Translations under genes and position numbers: made by a program
DNA from: Neoechinorhynchus agilis
Lineage: Eukaryota; Acanthocephala
Length of the DNA: 64,000 nucleotides
NCBI GenBank assembly: GCA_051530055.1
Contig: CM121342.1
Coordinates: forward strand, 4,960,001 to 5,024,000
Direction: 5' to 3'
The notes under the pieces: model-generated
Database searches by the model: none
Told to the model about the DNA's origin: nothing
What the model saw: only the letters and a program-made list of their open reading frames with translations
Shown: positions 33,700-46,377 of the stretch, piece after piece
Layout of the letters: every line of letters begins with the position of its first letter
Position numbering within the stretch: position 1 is the first letter of the stretch

Positions 33700-35421
33700 G
33701 TAATAATCTTCGATGTGAACGTTGATTTTATCGTAATATTCACGAATCTGATTTTTTTTGTCAGCGATAGATTTACTATTTAGCGCTCTAAATGGACAAC
33801 ATAAAGAACCTTCAACTTTTTTTATCGTTGAAGTCGAGGAAAACAAGACATTCTCTAAACGAAGAAAAAAAATTAAACATTTAAGACTATCTATTGATTT
33901 TGTATATATCGATTGCAGTGAAATTCACAAAAAAAACGACTGAGAAATTTATTGGTTAAAATGTGGCGCAAGCATTGTAGAAAAATCATGTTTATCGCAA
34001 CGATGACAAGCAAAGAATCAAATTTTGCTACTAAATCTTTAAAACGACTTTCATAAGAAGATACTCTAAAAATTTAAAATATTTGACTTGAAAATAACAA
34101 AAACACTGCGAAACATCATAGGAACATCTTTCAACCGTTAATTTATCGGCTATAAAAAATCATCGATTTTTGGAATCCAAAGTGCGACGCTCACGTGATT
34201 ATTGCGCGCCATCGCCTCATTGGAATATTTTTCTAATTTTAAACAGATAAAAACAAACAACATTAAACAATAAACAAAGCGTCTAAAAAAACAACCGAAG
34301 ACACGAAAGAATCGAGTTTCACAACTGAAAGTGGTCGCTCGTTAACTTCATAACTTTCGCCACCCTTTAAGCTGCTCATCGGCAGATGACTTTTCGAACT
34401 GATTTTTGGGACTTTGCGAGGACGAGCAAAGGGAAAAGTCAGAGGATAGTTACAAATGCAGAATTGGAGCAGAAGGAAATCGATGGGGAGAAATACCGAG
34501 AGAAAGAGATTTTTGGCAATTTTGGATGTTGTGCTGCTGGAATTTAAACAGCGGATTCAACATGAACAGTGGAATGCAACTTTAAATAATGGTTCAAGGA
34601 GAAGAACACTGAGCAAATACAGTATTCTGAAATTGGATTCTGGGAATAACCACAGTTTTAGATCGCGTTTTTTTGAATTTCAACTACTAAATCTGATGGA
34701 GCATTTTCTTTTTTTTCGTTTAAAATTTTTTGGTTTCGCCTAAAAAATTTGCCATCTACTAATAAGAATCAGAAATATTTCCTTTCTCCTATCGAAAAAA
34801 ATATTTACAAAGCAATTGCATGCCATCGACGAATTTGCCTAAAAATGTACTCAAAACACTCGAAAGCAACAATTTTTTAACATTCTTTTTTTTAAACATT
34901 TAGGAAGACTGCAACTCCATCATACTTTCTACTTTTCATTTCTCCATCAAAAACATTAAAAGCATCTAACTCAGTGGTTATTCAGAGAAATTCGGAATGC
35001 TCTATTTTCTCAATCTTCTCCGTGAACTATTATTAACATTTGCATTCCGCTGTTCATGTTTAATTCGATGTTTAAATTCTAGAAATACAACATCCAAGTT
35101 CTCGACAATCTCCTTCTCGGCGTTTTCTCTCTCTCTATCGATCTCCTTCTGTTCCAATATAAAAGACATTTCGCAGTCCGAAAAAAGCAACGATTGCCAA
35201 TAACTATCGATTTCGGCGGATTTACTGATTTTCATGTTCATTGAACTTTGCAACGACACTCAATGAGCCGATCTCCGTTCTACTCAATGAAAAAACATAT
35301 TGGAAATATCTTTGGATTAAACCGACTTAGCGATTGATTTGATTGAAATAAAAGTTCAATATGAAGGAATTGTTAAATATGTAACTTGGTCTTTGACCTT
35401 CCGTCAGTTCACTTCTTGTGC
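33700..35421. mobile_element. 1.7-kb repeat element, copy 2
   Basis: Direct-orientation copy of 27652-29390, with the same ends (GTAATAATC and ACTTCTTGTGC) and the same internal inverted repeat. Differences are small indels (for example in the A- and T-runs near 34285 and 34800) and scattered substitutions, which points to a recent common origin. Flanks differ from copy 1 on both sides. Confidence 0.75.
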
Positions 35422-36769
35422 TAACATTCGTTTCATAAAGGATGCCTAGAAGCCTTCACGGAAGATGGCGAGTTTTTTTGTAGTCAGATGAACACTTGTT
35501 AGACGCCTGCTTTGAAGCTTCCTGATGGAAAATGGTTAGGGTAACGATTTCGTGCCACTCGGGTCGAGCACTTAAATTATGAGACGAATTAGACCGCCCA
35601 GCGAGGGAAGCGACCACGGGAGCTCTTTATAATGCCAAGTTTAAATAATTCATTTTTAATTTGTATGCTTAATCTAAAGACGAGAACGCAATCTACTTTT
35701 AATTTCAAAATATCGCCTTTTTTGGGGACCTTTTTAAACGGAATGTTTCAACGATATAAAAGATTCGCGCTGAATTACTACCATGTCGGGTATTTTTCCT
35801 AAAACTTAAAAGAAATTATGATTTAATATTTTTTCCTTGGCAGTCTTCTTGTACAAAAGTTAGAAGGTCATTGCAAAGAGCATAAATCGCCAATTGAACG
35901 TTAATATTTTCGAATGATCTTTTATATTCGACAAGCGGCATCGAGTAGATGAAGCCGGGCGAAGAAAAGAGAATTGTCTAGTCCAGAATCGGAACTCTGA
36001 GATGAATTAGGCCGTTGTGAACGATTCGGATATTGCAGCTAAAAAAGTTAATAAAGAAAGAAGACATAAATTAACGATACAGAATAGTTGGTTTGCTCTC
36101 AATGTATATATAAACGTTCACCATCAATTCTCATGATTTTCACTAGGCCAAACATGAAATGATAGAGACCGTGCTGATTTCAACGATAAGAGCAATAAAT
36201 AGAAGTCTTAAAGACGTTGACTTAGCATTTAAGCCCGAAAACGCGGTTCAATGCCGTTTGTTCTGAATTTCGTGCAAATTTCCGTTATAACTTTAAAATA
36301 AATGAAATCGACGATGGCACGCATAAATTGGTCATTAAGTACTTCGACTGTGTCCTTGAGAAATTAATGAATAAAATTTGAAGTGGAATTAGCTTTGAAG
36401 TCGGAAATCCTTGTTGGCATACAGTTTTAATTGAACGTAGTAAATACGATGAAAAGAATACAGTTGGAATTTTCTTTTAAAAAATTGACTAAAATGACGT
36501 TGTTTCGGTTTCAAAAGCTGTCAATAACAAAAAACCATGACGGATACGAACAGGAAGTTCTCATCTGGGAAAAAGCTGAGAGTGCGAAATTAATTTTTCC
36601 CAATTGGTTTTTAAAATGATGGTAATTTTTTCACGGGAGTAGGCTGCGGACGAGGACCGCGATAGGAATGATAAGGAACTTAAGGATGGATGGCACCAAT
36701 AAATTCAGAGGAAACAATATGGATCGAAAAGCGATAATGGCCTCGAGGGGATATCAAGGAATGGTACCA
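35422..36769. other. AT-rich spacer, no supported gene
   Basis: Nothing recognised on either strand. The open frame 36431-36619 (62 codons) has no identifiable domain. The region ends at the G-rich minisatellite. Confidence 0.4.
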
Positions 36770-37385
36770 GCAGGAAGCTGACAGCCTGGGGGGACCATCA
36801 GGACGCAGAAAATCCGAGGGTGGCACCAACAAGAAGTTGACAGCCTGGGGGGGACCATCAGGACGCCGAAAATCCGGGGGTGGTAGCAACAAGAAGCTGA
36901 CAGCCTGGGGGGACCATCAGTACGCAGAAAATCCGAGGGTGGCACCAACAAGAAGTTGACAACCTGGGGGACCATCAGGACGCAGAAAATCCGAGGGTGG
37001 CACCAACAAGAAGCTGACAGCCTGGGGGACCATCAGGACGCAGAAAATCCGGGGGTGGTAGCAACAAGAAGCTGACAGCCTGGGGGGACCATCAGTACGC
37101 AGAAAATCCGAGGGTGGCACCAACAAGAAGCTGACAGTCTGGGGGAACCATCAGGACGCAGAAAATCTGAGGGTGGCACCAACAAGTAGCTGACAGCCTG
37201 GGGGGACCATCAGGACGCAGAAAAATCCGGGGGTGGTAGCAACAAGAAGCTGACAGTCTGGGGGGACTATCAGGACGCGGAAAATCCGAGGGTGGCACCA
37301 ACAAGTAGCTGACAGCCTGGGGGACCATCAGGACGCAGAAAATCTGAGGGTGGCACCAACAAGTAGCTCACAGCCTGGGGTGAAA
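36770..37385. repeat. G-rich minisatellite, ~60-bp unit, about 11 copies
   Basis: The unit is about 58-61 bases: GCTGACAGCCTGGGGGGACC, then ATCAGGACGCAGAAAATCCG and AGGGTGGCACCAACAAGAA. Copies start near 36776, 36837, 36897, 36955, 37013, 37073, 37132 and onward to 37370. Two unit variants alternate (TGGCACCAACAAG and TGGTAGCAACAAG). G runs of 5-6 recur on the plus strand. Reverse-strand open frames here follow the period and are not taken as genes. Confidence 0.85.
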
Positions 37386-37619
37386 CAATTAGGAATCAGC
37401 ATTTTTTTACCAATTTTTGTTAACATCACTTTTTGGGTGTAGCGGCACGTTTAGTTCAAATCTTAAACGCAATTCGACGGCGGAACTTTGTTGATTAACT
37501 TCAAAGTACGAAGGCTGTTAAGTTTTTCGATTCATGATAAAGCCTCATTAGTCATTCTTTGGGGAGTTGCGAATTATCTCAATAAAATATTTTTTGTTCG
37601 GGAAAAATGATAACTGCAT

Positions 37620-37819
37620 CTCCAATTCTATCATCCCGTAAAAAAGTTTGTGATTTAGTGATCATGATCTTGGGCATAAAATATTTTATTGAGATATTTC
37701 GCGAGAAAGCCTCATTAGGCATTCTTTTGCAAATTGCGAAATATCATAATAAAATATTTTATGCCCAAAGATCATGATCACTAAATCGCGAACTTTTTAC
37801 GGGATGATAGAATTGGAGA
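37620..37819. repeat. Foldback inverted repeat with ~83-bp arms
   Basis: Left arm 37620-37702 and right arm 37736-37819 are near-perfect reverse complements (CTCCAATTCTATCATCCCGT; GTGATCATGATC; ATAAAATATTTTAT; GATATTTCGC). The loop is about 33 bases (CATTAGGCATTCTTTTG). A half copy of the loop and arm lies just upstream at about 37547-37590. Confidence 0.85.
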
Positions 37820-39885
37820 TTTTGAAACTCCGCCAAAGACGGACCCAAGCCCGATTGATAAAGGAGGAGGGTAGGCGTCAGGAAGGGCGTCCGGCTCTAA
37901 AATTCTTGCCAAATTTTGATCCAAATGACAACCACTTCGCTCGGGCATGATAAAGTTTCGAAGACGGAGAGACTGGAAATAACGAGAAATCGGTGACGAG
38001 GAAAGCCGAGGAAACGATGAGTGGATTGCATCAAACAGGATAGATTGGTTGTCGAGGGAACCGCAACCTCTCTCTCTCGAGAGAGAGAAATGTGTGAGTG
38101 AGAAGAAGAATTGGAGATGTTGTGATCATTATTTTGGATTAAAATATATTGATTGGAGATATTTCACGACTTCTAGACAATGGATGTTAAGACGATGCTC
38201 AATTGTGAAATATCTCAATAAAAAATTCTGTAAAGAGAATTATGATAACCCCTTGTTTGTCATCGAAAGTTAGTATTTGCATCGTTTACGATCGTAAACG
38301 GGAACGTTGTTCTCTGAGAACCTTTTTCGCTTTGATTTCATATTTGAAGTTTTTGCATTGATGTGTGTTAATTTTGTGTGGGTTTAAAAGCGTTTGAAAT
38401 GCAAAACCATAGCATTTCTTACATATTAAAGACGTTAAACGTTCTACTTCTGACTGGGATTGTTGTACAATGCAAAGTATCCATTTTGCCCACATGGTGG
38501 AAACACTAAGACACTTCTGGGATTGATATTTCAAAGTTGAAGAATTATGGTTCTGCTTCAATTCGCACTAAAGCTTTGTTCTCATGGTAGCGCTCTTCGA
38601 ACTATAAAGACCTTCCTCCCATTTTGAATCGCATTTATTGGAGCGTGTGCGTTTTTAGTGTTTCTTTGAGCTAAGTGTTGAGGACATTGTTCAATATATA
38701 GTTTTATGGAAACTAATTTTTTAATACTAAAGGAAAATAATTTACTACCATATCTTCATTCTTTTTATAAAGGCTTCATTATTGCAATGGTTTGGATCAG
38801 AAGACAAATTTATTGGGCCAACGGAATTTTTGCAGCACTGTCCATAGTTTTAAAAACGCTCAAATTTTTGGTCAAACCATCCTATTAATTCTACTGTGGT
38901 TTCTATTGAAACATTTTTTATGAGTGGACGTTTTACCCACAAGAACGGAATTTTTTGGTCCTTACATCTCTAAAGTACTCACTGATTTACGTGTATAAAA
39001 TGAATTGGATAATTTCCTGGTTTACTACAACGGGGAAATCTTGGTTAAGATCTCCATCGAAATTGGTTTTGAAATTCATTTTTGTAACGTTCACATATTC
39101 TTGCGAAATGCGCTTGTTGGTGAGTTTGGTCTATCCCCTAATCCAAAAAAAAGAATTTGAAACCATGTGAGAAACTTTAGATCATTTTCATTACACGCTT
39201 CGAAGCTATCTCATCTCTATGGGTTCATTTATTCAAGAATTCGCAAAATCCTTTCATGAAAGTTCGTAATTGCGATTCAAGTGGAACGCTGTTCCTTCGT
39301 GAATTGGATTTCGATGAACTAGCAAGTCCGTTTTCATTTGAGGAACCCTTGTCGTTCTCCATCGCAAACTATGTTTGCTGTCGTTTTTCGACTACGATGA
39401 CTAAGACGTTCTCGACAAAAAAACCGTAGATCTTACAATTTGTAAATCACCCTATGAACCATCTTTTAGATTTTTTTAAAGCTTAGAATTATTGAAGGTC
39501 GTATTTTCAAAGCTTGAAATTATTTCTTTTTCGATAAAAGAAGTTCTGATAACCACGGAAACTGTTCACGAAATCCACGAATGATTGATTTTTTACGCCT
39601 GACGAAAGTTAATGTTCTTAATTCTAAAGCAAAAGTTAGAGTGTTCATTAATTCATTGTCGATAAGGTTACTGCATAAGAGGCGTCTTGATATTTTAGTA
39701 ATAATTGGAAAAGGTGAGCACCATCTTCTTATACGAGATCTTTTTGGAGTGAAAAATCTTTACAGCTTCTCCTTTCACTTGTTCTGGATCCCTTATTACC
39801 CCCTCCACGAGGAAAACTATAACAGATATTCTGATGCGGTTTTCAGGGTTTGAAAGCTTATTTCAATACGCTTCTAACGATATAC
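37820..39885. other. Spacer with a degenerate foldback
   Basis: At about 38116-38245 another foldback of the same kind is visible but decayed (GATATTTCACGACTTCTAGA ... GTGAAATATCTCAATAAAA). The reverse open frame 38286-38561 contains a single CxxC...HxxxxH pattern that is too weak to call. The remaining frames (38706, 38955, 39581) show no recognisable protein. Confidence 0.4.
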
Positions 39886-40372
39886 AGGGTGGAAACACCC
39901 TTACAACCCGTCCCACAGAAAAAAACAGTGAAGATAGAAATATCACCATCGGAAAGCTTATTTCAATACGGATTCAACGGTATATCACACTATGACATTC
40001 AATAATCAGTTGGGCCGCTATTGGCCTCCAGAACGGCCTTGATACGGGCAGGGTAGGAGCTCAAGAGGCGCTCGAACAGGCCGGTGTTTCCGCGCAGCCC
40101 GGTCAGCACGGCGTCGATGGCTCGACGCAGGGCTGCTTAGGAGTGGTCTCCGCCCTGCCGGAGATGCTCCTCGACCCCGTCCTTGATGATCGCTCCAATG
40201 TGTTCAGCGGGGTTGAGGTCAGGAGACGACCCGGGCCACTCGGAGCTGGAGAAGTAGTCGAGTCCGGAATCCCGGAGGAGCGCCTGGGTTGCAAGTGCCT
40301 TGCAGCACGGCGCCTTGTCGTGGAGGAAGATGACATCTCCCTCAAAAACTTGAGTGAAAAAAGCGCACAAAT
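39886..40372 (-). mobile_element. Tc1/mariner-type DNA transposon, 3' relic (DD37E)
   Basis: The reverse strand encodes the C-terminal half of an IS630/Tc1/mariner transposase: FLHDKAPCCKALATQA (second catalytic Asp), SEWPGSSPDLNPAEHI (catalytic Glu), and the tail LLSSYPARIKAVLEANSGPT like the Tc1 ending SMPRRCQAVIKAKGGPT. There are 37 residues between Asp and Glu, so DD37E rather than DD34E. One in-frame stop interrupts it (near 40138) and the N-terminal half is missing. TACAGGGTGG at about 39885 looks like a mariner-type terminal repeat. Its GC content is far above the surroundings, which suggests foreign or recent origin. Confidence 0.8.
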
Positions 40373-40761
40373 CCCAAGTTGGGAGTAATATTAAGTGACA
40401 ATATTATAAATCCTCACATTTTTTGGCAAAGATACGTTATTAATTCTAAAATTGTTGGTGTTTGGGTGCTTCTTACAAATGACAGAGTATGCTGCGGAAT
40501 CGTCGACGCAAAAGCGCCCCTAGGAGTATTTCCGATGCTTACATAGTCTTCAGGCTTGCTCAGGTTACGCTTCACAACAAATCCTCACGTAGTTGTTTGA
40601 AACAGTTGGCATTGGTGGTCTTTTTTTGGCAGCATCTTAAAGTGTTGTCACTTAAAACTTTTATGGAGAATTTTTGTTTGAAGAAAATGAGACCTCTGCT
40701 ACTTCTCTCAAGCAAAATTGACGTCTTCCACACAATCCATGCACGAACGCCATTTTCAGAC

Positions 40762-42558
<1,797 letters not shown>

Positions 42559-43419
42559 AATTGGGGCTATCTGTAAATTGGTGTTGTGAATGTACCCGTT
42601 ACACTTCTATTTCTGATTGCTTGCAACCAACAACAGCAAAAAAAACAAAGAATTTATCCATCAAAAAGTGAAAGATGTAGAATAAAGGTGCGCTTACTGC
42701 AATACGATTGTGTGTGTGTGTGTTTTGTGCCAAATAACGATTAAAAGTTCTACCCACATTCGTCCGAATCATTAAATCGTCCACGAACGATGTCCATGAT
42801 CACTCTAAGCACGGAAAGGCCAATATCCAATGACGCCCTCAACTATTACATTATGAAATCTCAACATTGTCCAGTGTTGTTGGAGATTTTTAAAGCGTAA
42901 CTTCAGTTGCTGTGGTCTTGGTTTGCTGTTAGGCGGAATGGCGACATTGATCTTTTCACAAAAGAAATTAGGACGAGTATATGAACATTACGTTTCTCCG
43001 TTTCAATTAGCGATGGTTGATTTAGAAAAAATTTCAATATATAGATCTATTTTTCTGAATCGAACATCACTAATTGAAACTACAATGACTAATTTCTTTA
43101 CAACTACGCTTCGGCAGGATTCATGGGCAAATTTCGTTAAGGTTTCAAGACCAAAAAAAGGTTCGAATTCAAATAATTTAAAAAAGGTGGCTTAAAACGT
43201 CAAATAGCTCCGTCGTCTTTCCAAAAAAACTGATTTTCATGTCCATTTGGAGTTTTCTCCTCTGAAGCATTTGAAAAAAAACGTTTTAGCAGCAATTTTA
43301 AAACGATAATAAAAGCTCATATCGCAGCAGCAGCAGCATTAAATAGAAGTGAATATCGATTGTGAGAGCATTGCCCTCGTTTTTTTTCGGCAAAGCCACA
43401 CGATTTATTTTGTGTGCTC
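42559..43419. other. 3' flank of ERK and convergent intergenic
   Basis: AATAAA at 42681-42686 is the likely ERK polyadenylation signal, about 120 bases after the stop; a GT repeat follows at 42711. The open frame 42923-43195 (90 codons, plus) is not recognisable. The region separates two convergent genes. Confidence 0.45.
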
Positions 43420-44639
43420 CTATAATAAATCAGCGATGATCGATTGAGCACTGGAGGTTAAGACAAAGCAGATCATTTGGTACGCGAGTAGAATTGATAA
43501 AGTAGCAAAGGTGCTGTTGATTGCGATGGAATCGAACGCAAAATTCCCGATTCCAGTTAGTAGATTTGCGACCAAGAAATAAAATGACCCAAATCGGTCG
43601 ATTGGACTGTGTGTGAGACATGAACCGAATTTGATTTGACAGAGAGAAAATGAAAGACAGGTCAGAGAGATTACAGCTAGTTGATATGTTGTGTTACACA
43701 ACGAGCGATCGAAGTTCATGCCGCTGATTTCGCCCAGAGTCACCATGAAAACGAGTGAAATCGCGCTGATTTTTAGAGTGTTCCATTATCGATTTGGTTT
43801 TCGTTTAGAAACTAAATCGACAATAAATGAGATTTGATGTCGTTAGTGAAGTGTTGGATGTAAACACCGATTGAACAAAGTTGTAGATGACCGAACGTAC
43901 CAATGATGCCGACTGAGTTACTCTTTACGGGAAGAAGAAATCCAAGTTTACTTAATGTGATTTGGAGCATGTTAATTGGACATGAACCAATCACGAACGC
44001 GAATAAAGGTCCTAGACCATCAACGGTCATCTTAATAATAAATAAAGTAATAAAGTAGTTCCAATGACGTCCATATTCAGATTCGTGTACTTGATAGTTA
44101 AGAGCGTGAACGATTATTGGTTTTACTAGACCGATTAGTAATATGGGAAGATTGTGTTTGATGGAAGACTTAAGACTGATCCTTTGTTTGTAGGAAAGAC
44201 CATTAAGCACACTAAACATTCCAACGCCAAAATCCATGAGGCCAAGTTGATGTGTTGACCGTTCCGTTTTCGCCAATCTTCTTGGAAATAAAGGAAAATC
44301 CACTGCATATATCGAAACGCACGTGAGCATTATGAGTGTTCGTTTGAACATAAGAAGAGAGGTTCGGTAATTTTGGGTTTGAATGGAAGGCATCATTTTC
44401 AATAAAATAATGATGCCAATAACGATTGGAAGTGTGAGCTTGAACGTCGTGGTGAGTTGAACTATAAGTATCAAGGATGTGAAGCAATGAGCAATGAGTG
44501 CGTTCATGAGACGATGTGCTAATACGTTCGTTGCAATCGTTGATGTAGCCGTGAGAATGAAATTTTCAGCAAAGTTGGTTCCAGTGCAATTCGTTACGAA
44601 ATCGATTTTGTGTCTTCGACGATCGTCATTCATTTCCAA
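43420..44639 (-). CDS. PIG-W / GWT1 GPI inositol acyltransferase
   Basis: PIG-W acylates the inositol of glucosaminyl-phosphatidylinositol in the ER, an early step of GPI-anchor synthesis. Two exons, 44639-43822 and 43765-43420, with a 56-base intron, give 387 residues; human and yeast proteins are about 490-500, so loops are short here. Motifs: N-terminal IDFVTNCTGTN (GWT1 DFVTGLNGG), VSIYAVDFPLFPRRLAKTE, LGLMDFGVGMFSVLNG, VHESEYGRHWNYFITL and in exon 2 NTTYQLAVI with FLVANLLTGIGNF. All are conserved family blocks. Many hydrophobic helices are visible. The start is the first ATG after the upstream array; the array is derived from the sequence just upstream of this ATG. Confidence 0.87.
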
Positions 44640-45695
44640 AATCGAGCCTTTTTAAGCAAAAAACAAAGCTCAATGGTAGCAAACCGATTCCCAGGTCAAA
44701 AGCGCTCTAGAATACGGAAAATCAGAGGCTTTTTAAGCAAACAAAAAAGTTCAATGGTAGCAAAATAAATGAAAAAAAAACCGATTCCCAGGTCAAAAGC
44801 GCTCTAGAATACGGAAAATCAGAGGCTTTTTAAGCAAACAAAAAAGTTCAATGGTAGCAAAATAAATGAAAAAAAAACGATTCCCAGGTCAAAAGCGCTC
44901 TAGAATACGGAAAATCAGAGGCTTTTTAAGCAAACAAAAAAGTTCAATGGTAGCAAAATAAATTAAAAAGAAACCGATTCCCAGGTCAAAAGCGCTCTAG
45001 AATACGGAAAATCAGAGGCTTTTAAGCAAACAAAAAAGTTCAATGGTAGCAAAATAAATGAAAAAAAACCGATTCCCAGGTCAAAAGCGCTCTAGAATAC
45101 GGAAAATCAGAGGCTTTTTAAGCAAACAAAAAAGTTCAATGGTAGCAAAATAAATTAAAAAGAAACCGATTCCCAGGTCAAAAGCGCTCTAGAATACGGA
45201 AAATCAGAGGCTTTTTAAGCAAACAAAAAAGTTCAATGGTAGCAAAATAAATGAAAAAAAAACCGATTCCCAGGTCAAAAGCGCTCTAGAATACGGAAAA
45301 TCAGAGGCTTTTTAAGCAAACAAAAAAGTTCAATGGTAGCAAAATAAATGAAAAAAAACCGATTCCCAGGTCAAAAGCGCTCTAGAATACGGAAAATCAG
45401 AGGCTTTTTAAGAAACAAAAAAGTTCAATGGTAGCAAAATAAATGAAAAAAAAACCGATTCCCAGGTCAAAAGCGCTCTAGAATACGGAAAATCAGAGGC
45501 TTTTTAAGCAAACAAAAAAGTTCAATGGTAGCAAAATAAATGAAAAAACCGATTCCCAGGTCAAAAGCGCTCTAGAATACGGAAAATCAGAGGCTTTTTA
45601 AGCAAACAAAAAAGTTCAATGGTAGCAAAATAAATGAAAAGAAACCGATTCCCAGGTCAAAAGCGCTCTAGAATACGGAAAATCAGAGGCTTTTT
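44640..45695. repeat. ~96-bp tandem array upstream of PIG-W, about 11 copies
   Basis: The unit is CGATTCCCAGGTCAAAAGCG, CTCTAGAATACGGAAAATCA, GAGGCTTTTTAAGCAAACAA and AAAAGTTCAATGGTAGCAAA, then AATAAATGAAAAAAA. Copies recur every 95-97 bases from about 44690 to 45690. The most gene-proximal, diverged copy (GAGCCTTTTTAAGCAAAAAA, 44644) sits 5 bases from the PIG-W ATG, so the array expanded from the gene's own 5' flank. Confidence 0.9.
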
Positions 45696-46377
45696 AGGGT
45701 CAAGAAACGGATACACTTGAAGACTATCTCTGGTCATAACCGCAAGATCATAAAGAGAACCCTGAGGAAAAACAACGTTACAATGCTGTACGACGACAGA
45801 ATTTGGCACAGTGTGAAGGAAGCTCTCGTTTACGGAGGGGGAATGATCGTCTTCTCCTTAGATTCCTTTGAGCATCTTTCTCATGAGACTTTTGACCACC
45901 AAGATTGTTGTTGCATTCGCGGCGTCCGTCGCCATCTCAGTTTTTTTTTGATCGCCTTAAATTTTCCTAGTACCAATGCAACTGGGCCCAAAAATAACAG
46001 TTTCATTGATCGTCGTTAACGCTTCGAAATTATGAAAACCATTGAGCACAAATTAACACTCATCCGCTCCAACCACCCTTACTAATCCGATCAATAACAA
46101 TCTTTTGAGTCCTGGTGAGAAAAAAGATTCGGAAATCTATTGACGGGTTTCCTTACTTTTTTGTAGAACCATCCTCGCGATTACTTCTATTTTCGTCAAT
46201 AGCTTCTTGCATGAACGAACGAAAGGAATTTTTTTGAATAAAGACACTCTCACTTTCTCAAGAAACCAGAGGTCTCTCCTCGTCTCAACCTCTTTGTTCC
46301 CCTCGTCGTCTCCTTTAACCGATCGCAAATCTATATGAACAAAACCCACTTTCAATAGTAGACGCGTTTATTTCGAA
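45696..46377. other. Intergenic, no supported gene
   Basis: The open frame 45717-46019 (100 codons) has no motif I know. The segment 46140-46340 is rich in C and T. It probably contains the promoter of the gene at 46378. Confidence 0.4.

Noticed and set aside
27652-35421. The two 1.7-kb direct repeats as long terminal repeats of a retroelement
   Set aside because: No TG...CA ends, no primer-binding or polypurine tract and no gag- or pol-like sequence between them; each copy has an internal inverted repeat.
36680-37328. Reverse-strand open frames rich in Pro/Cys/Trp as a repeat protein
   Set aside because: They follow the ~60-bp minisatellite, change frame with each small indel and have no start context.
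38286-38561. C2H2 zinc-finger-like pattern on the reverse strand
   Set aside because: One isolated CxxC...HxxxxH with non-standard spacing and no neighbouring fingers.
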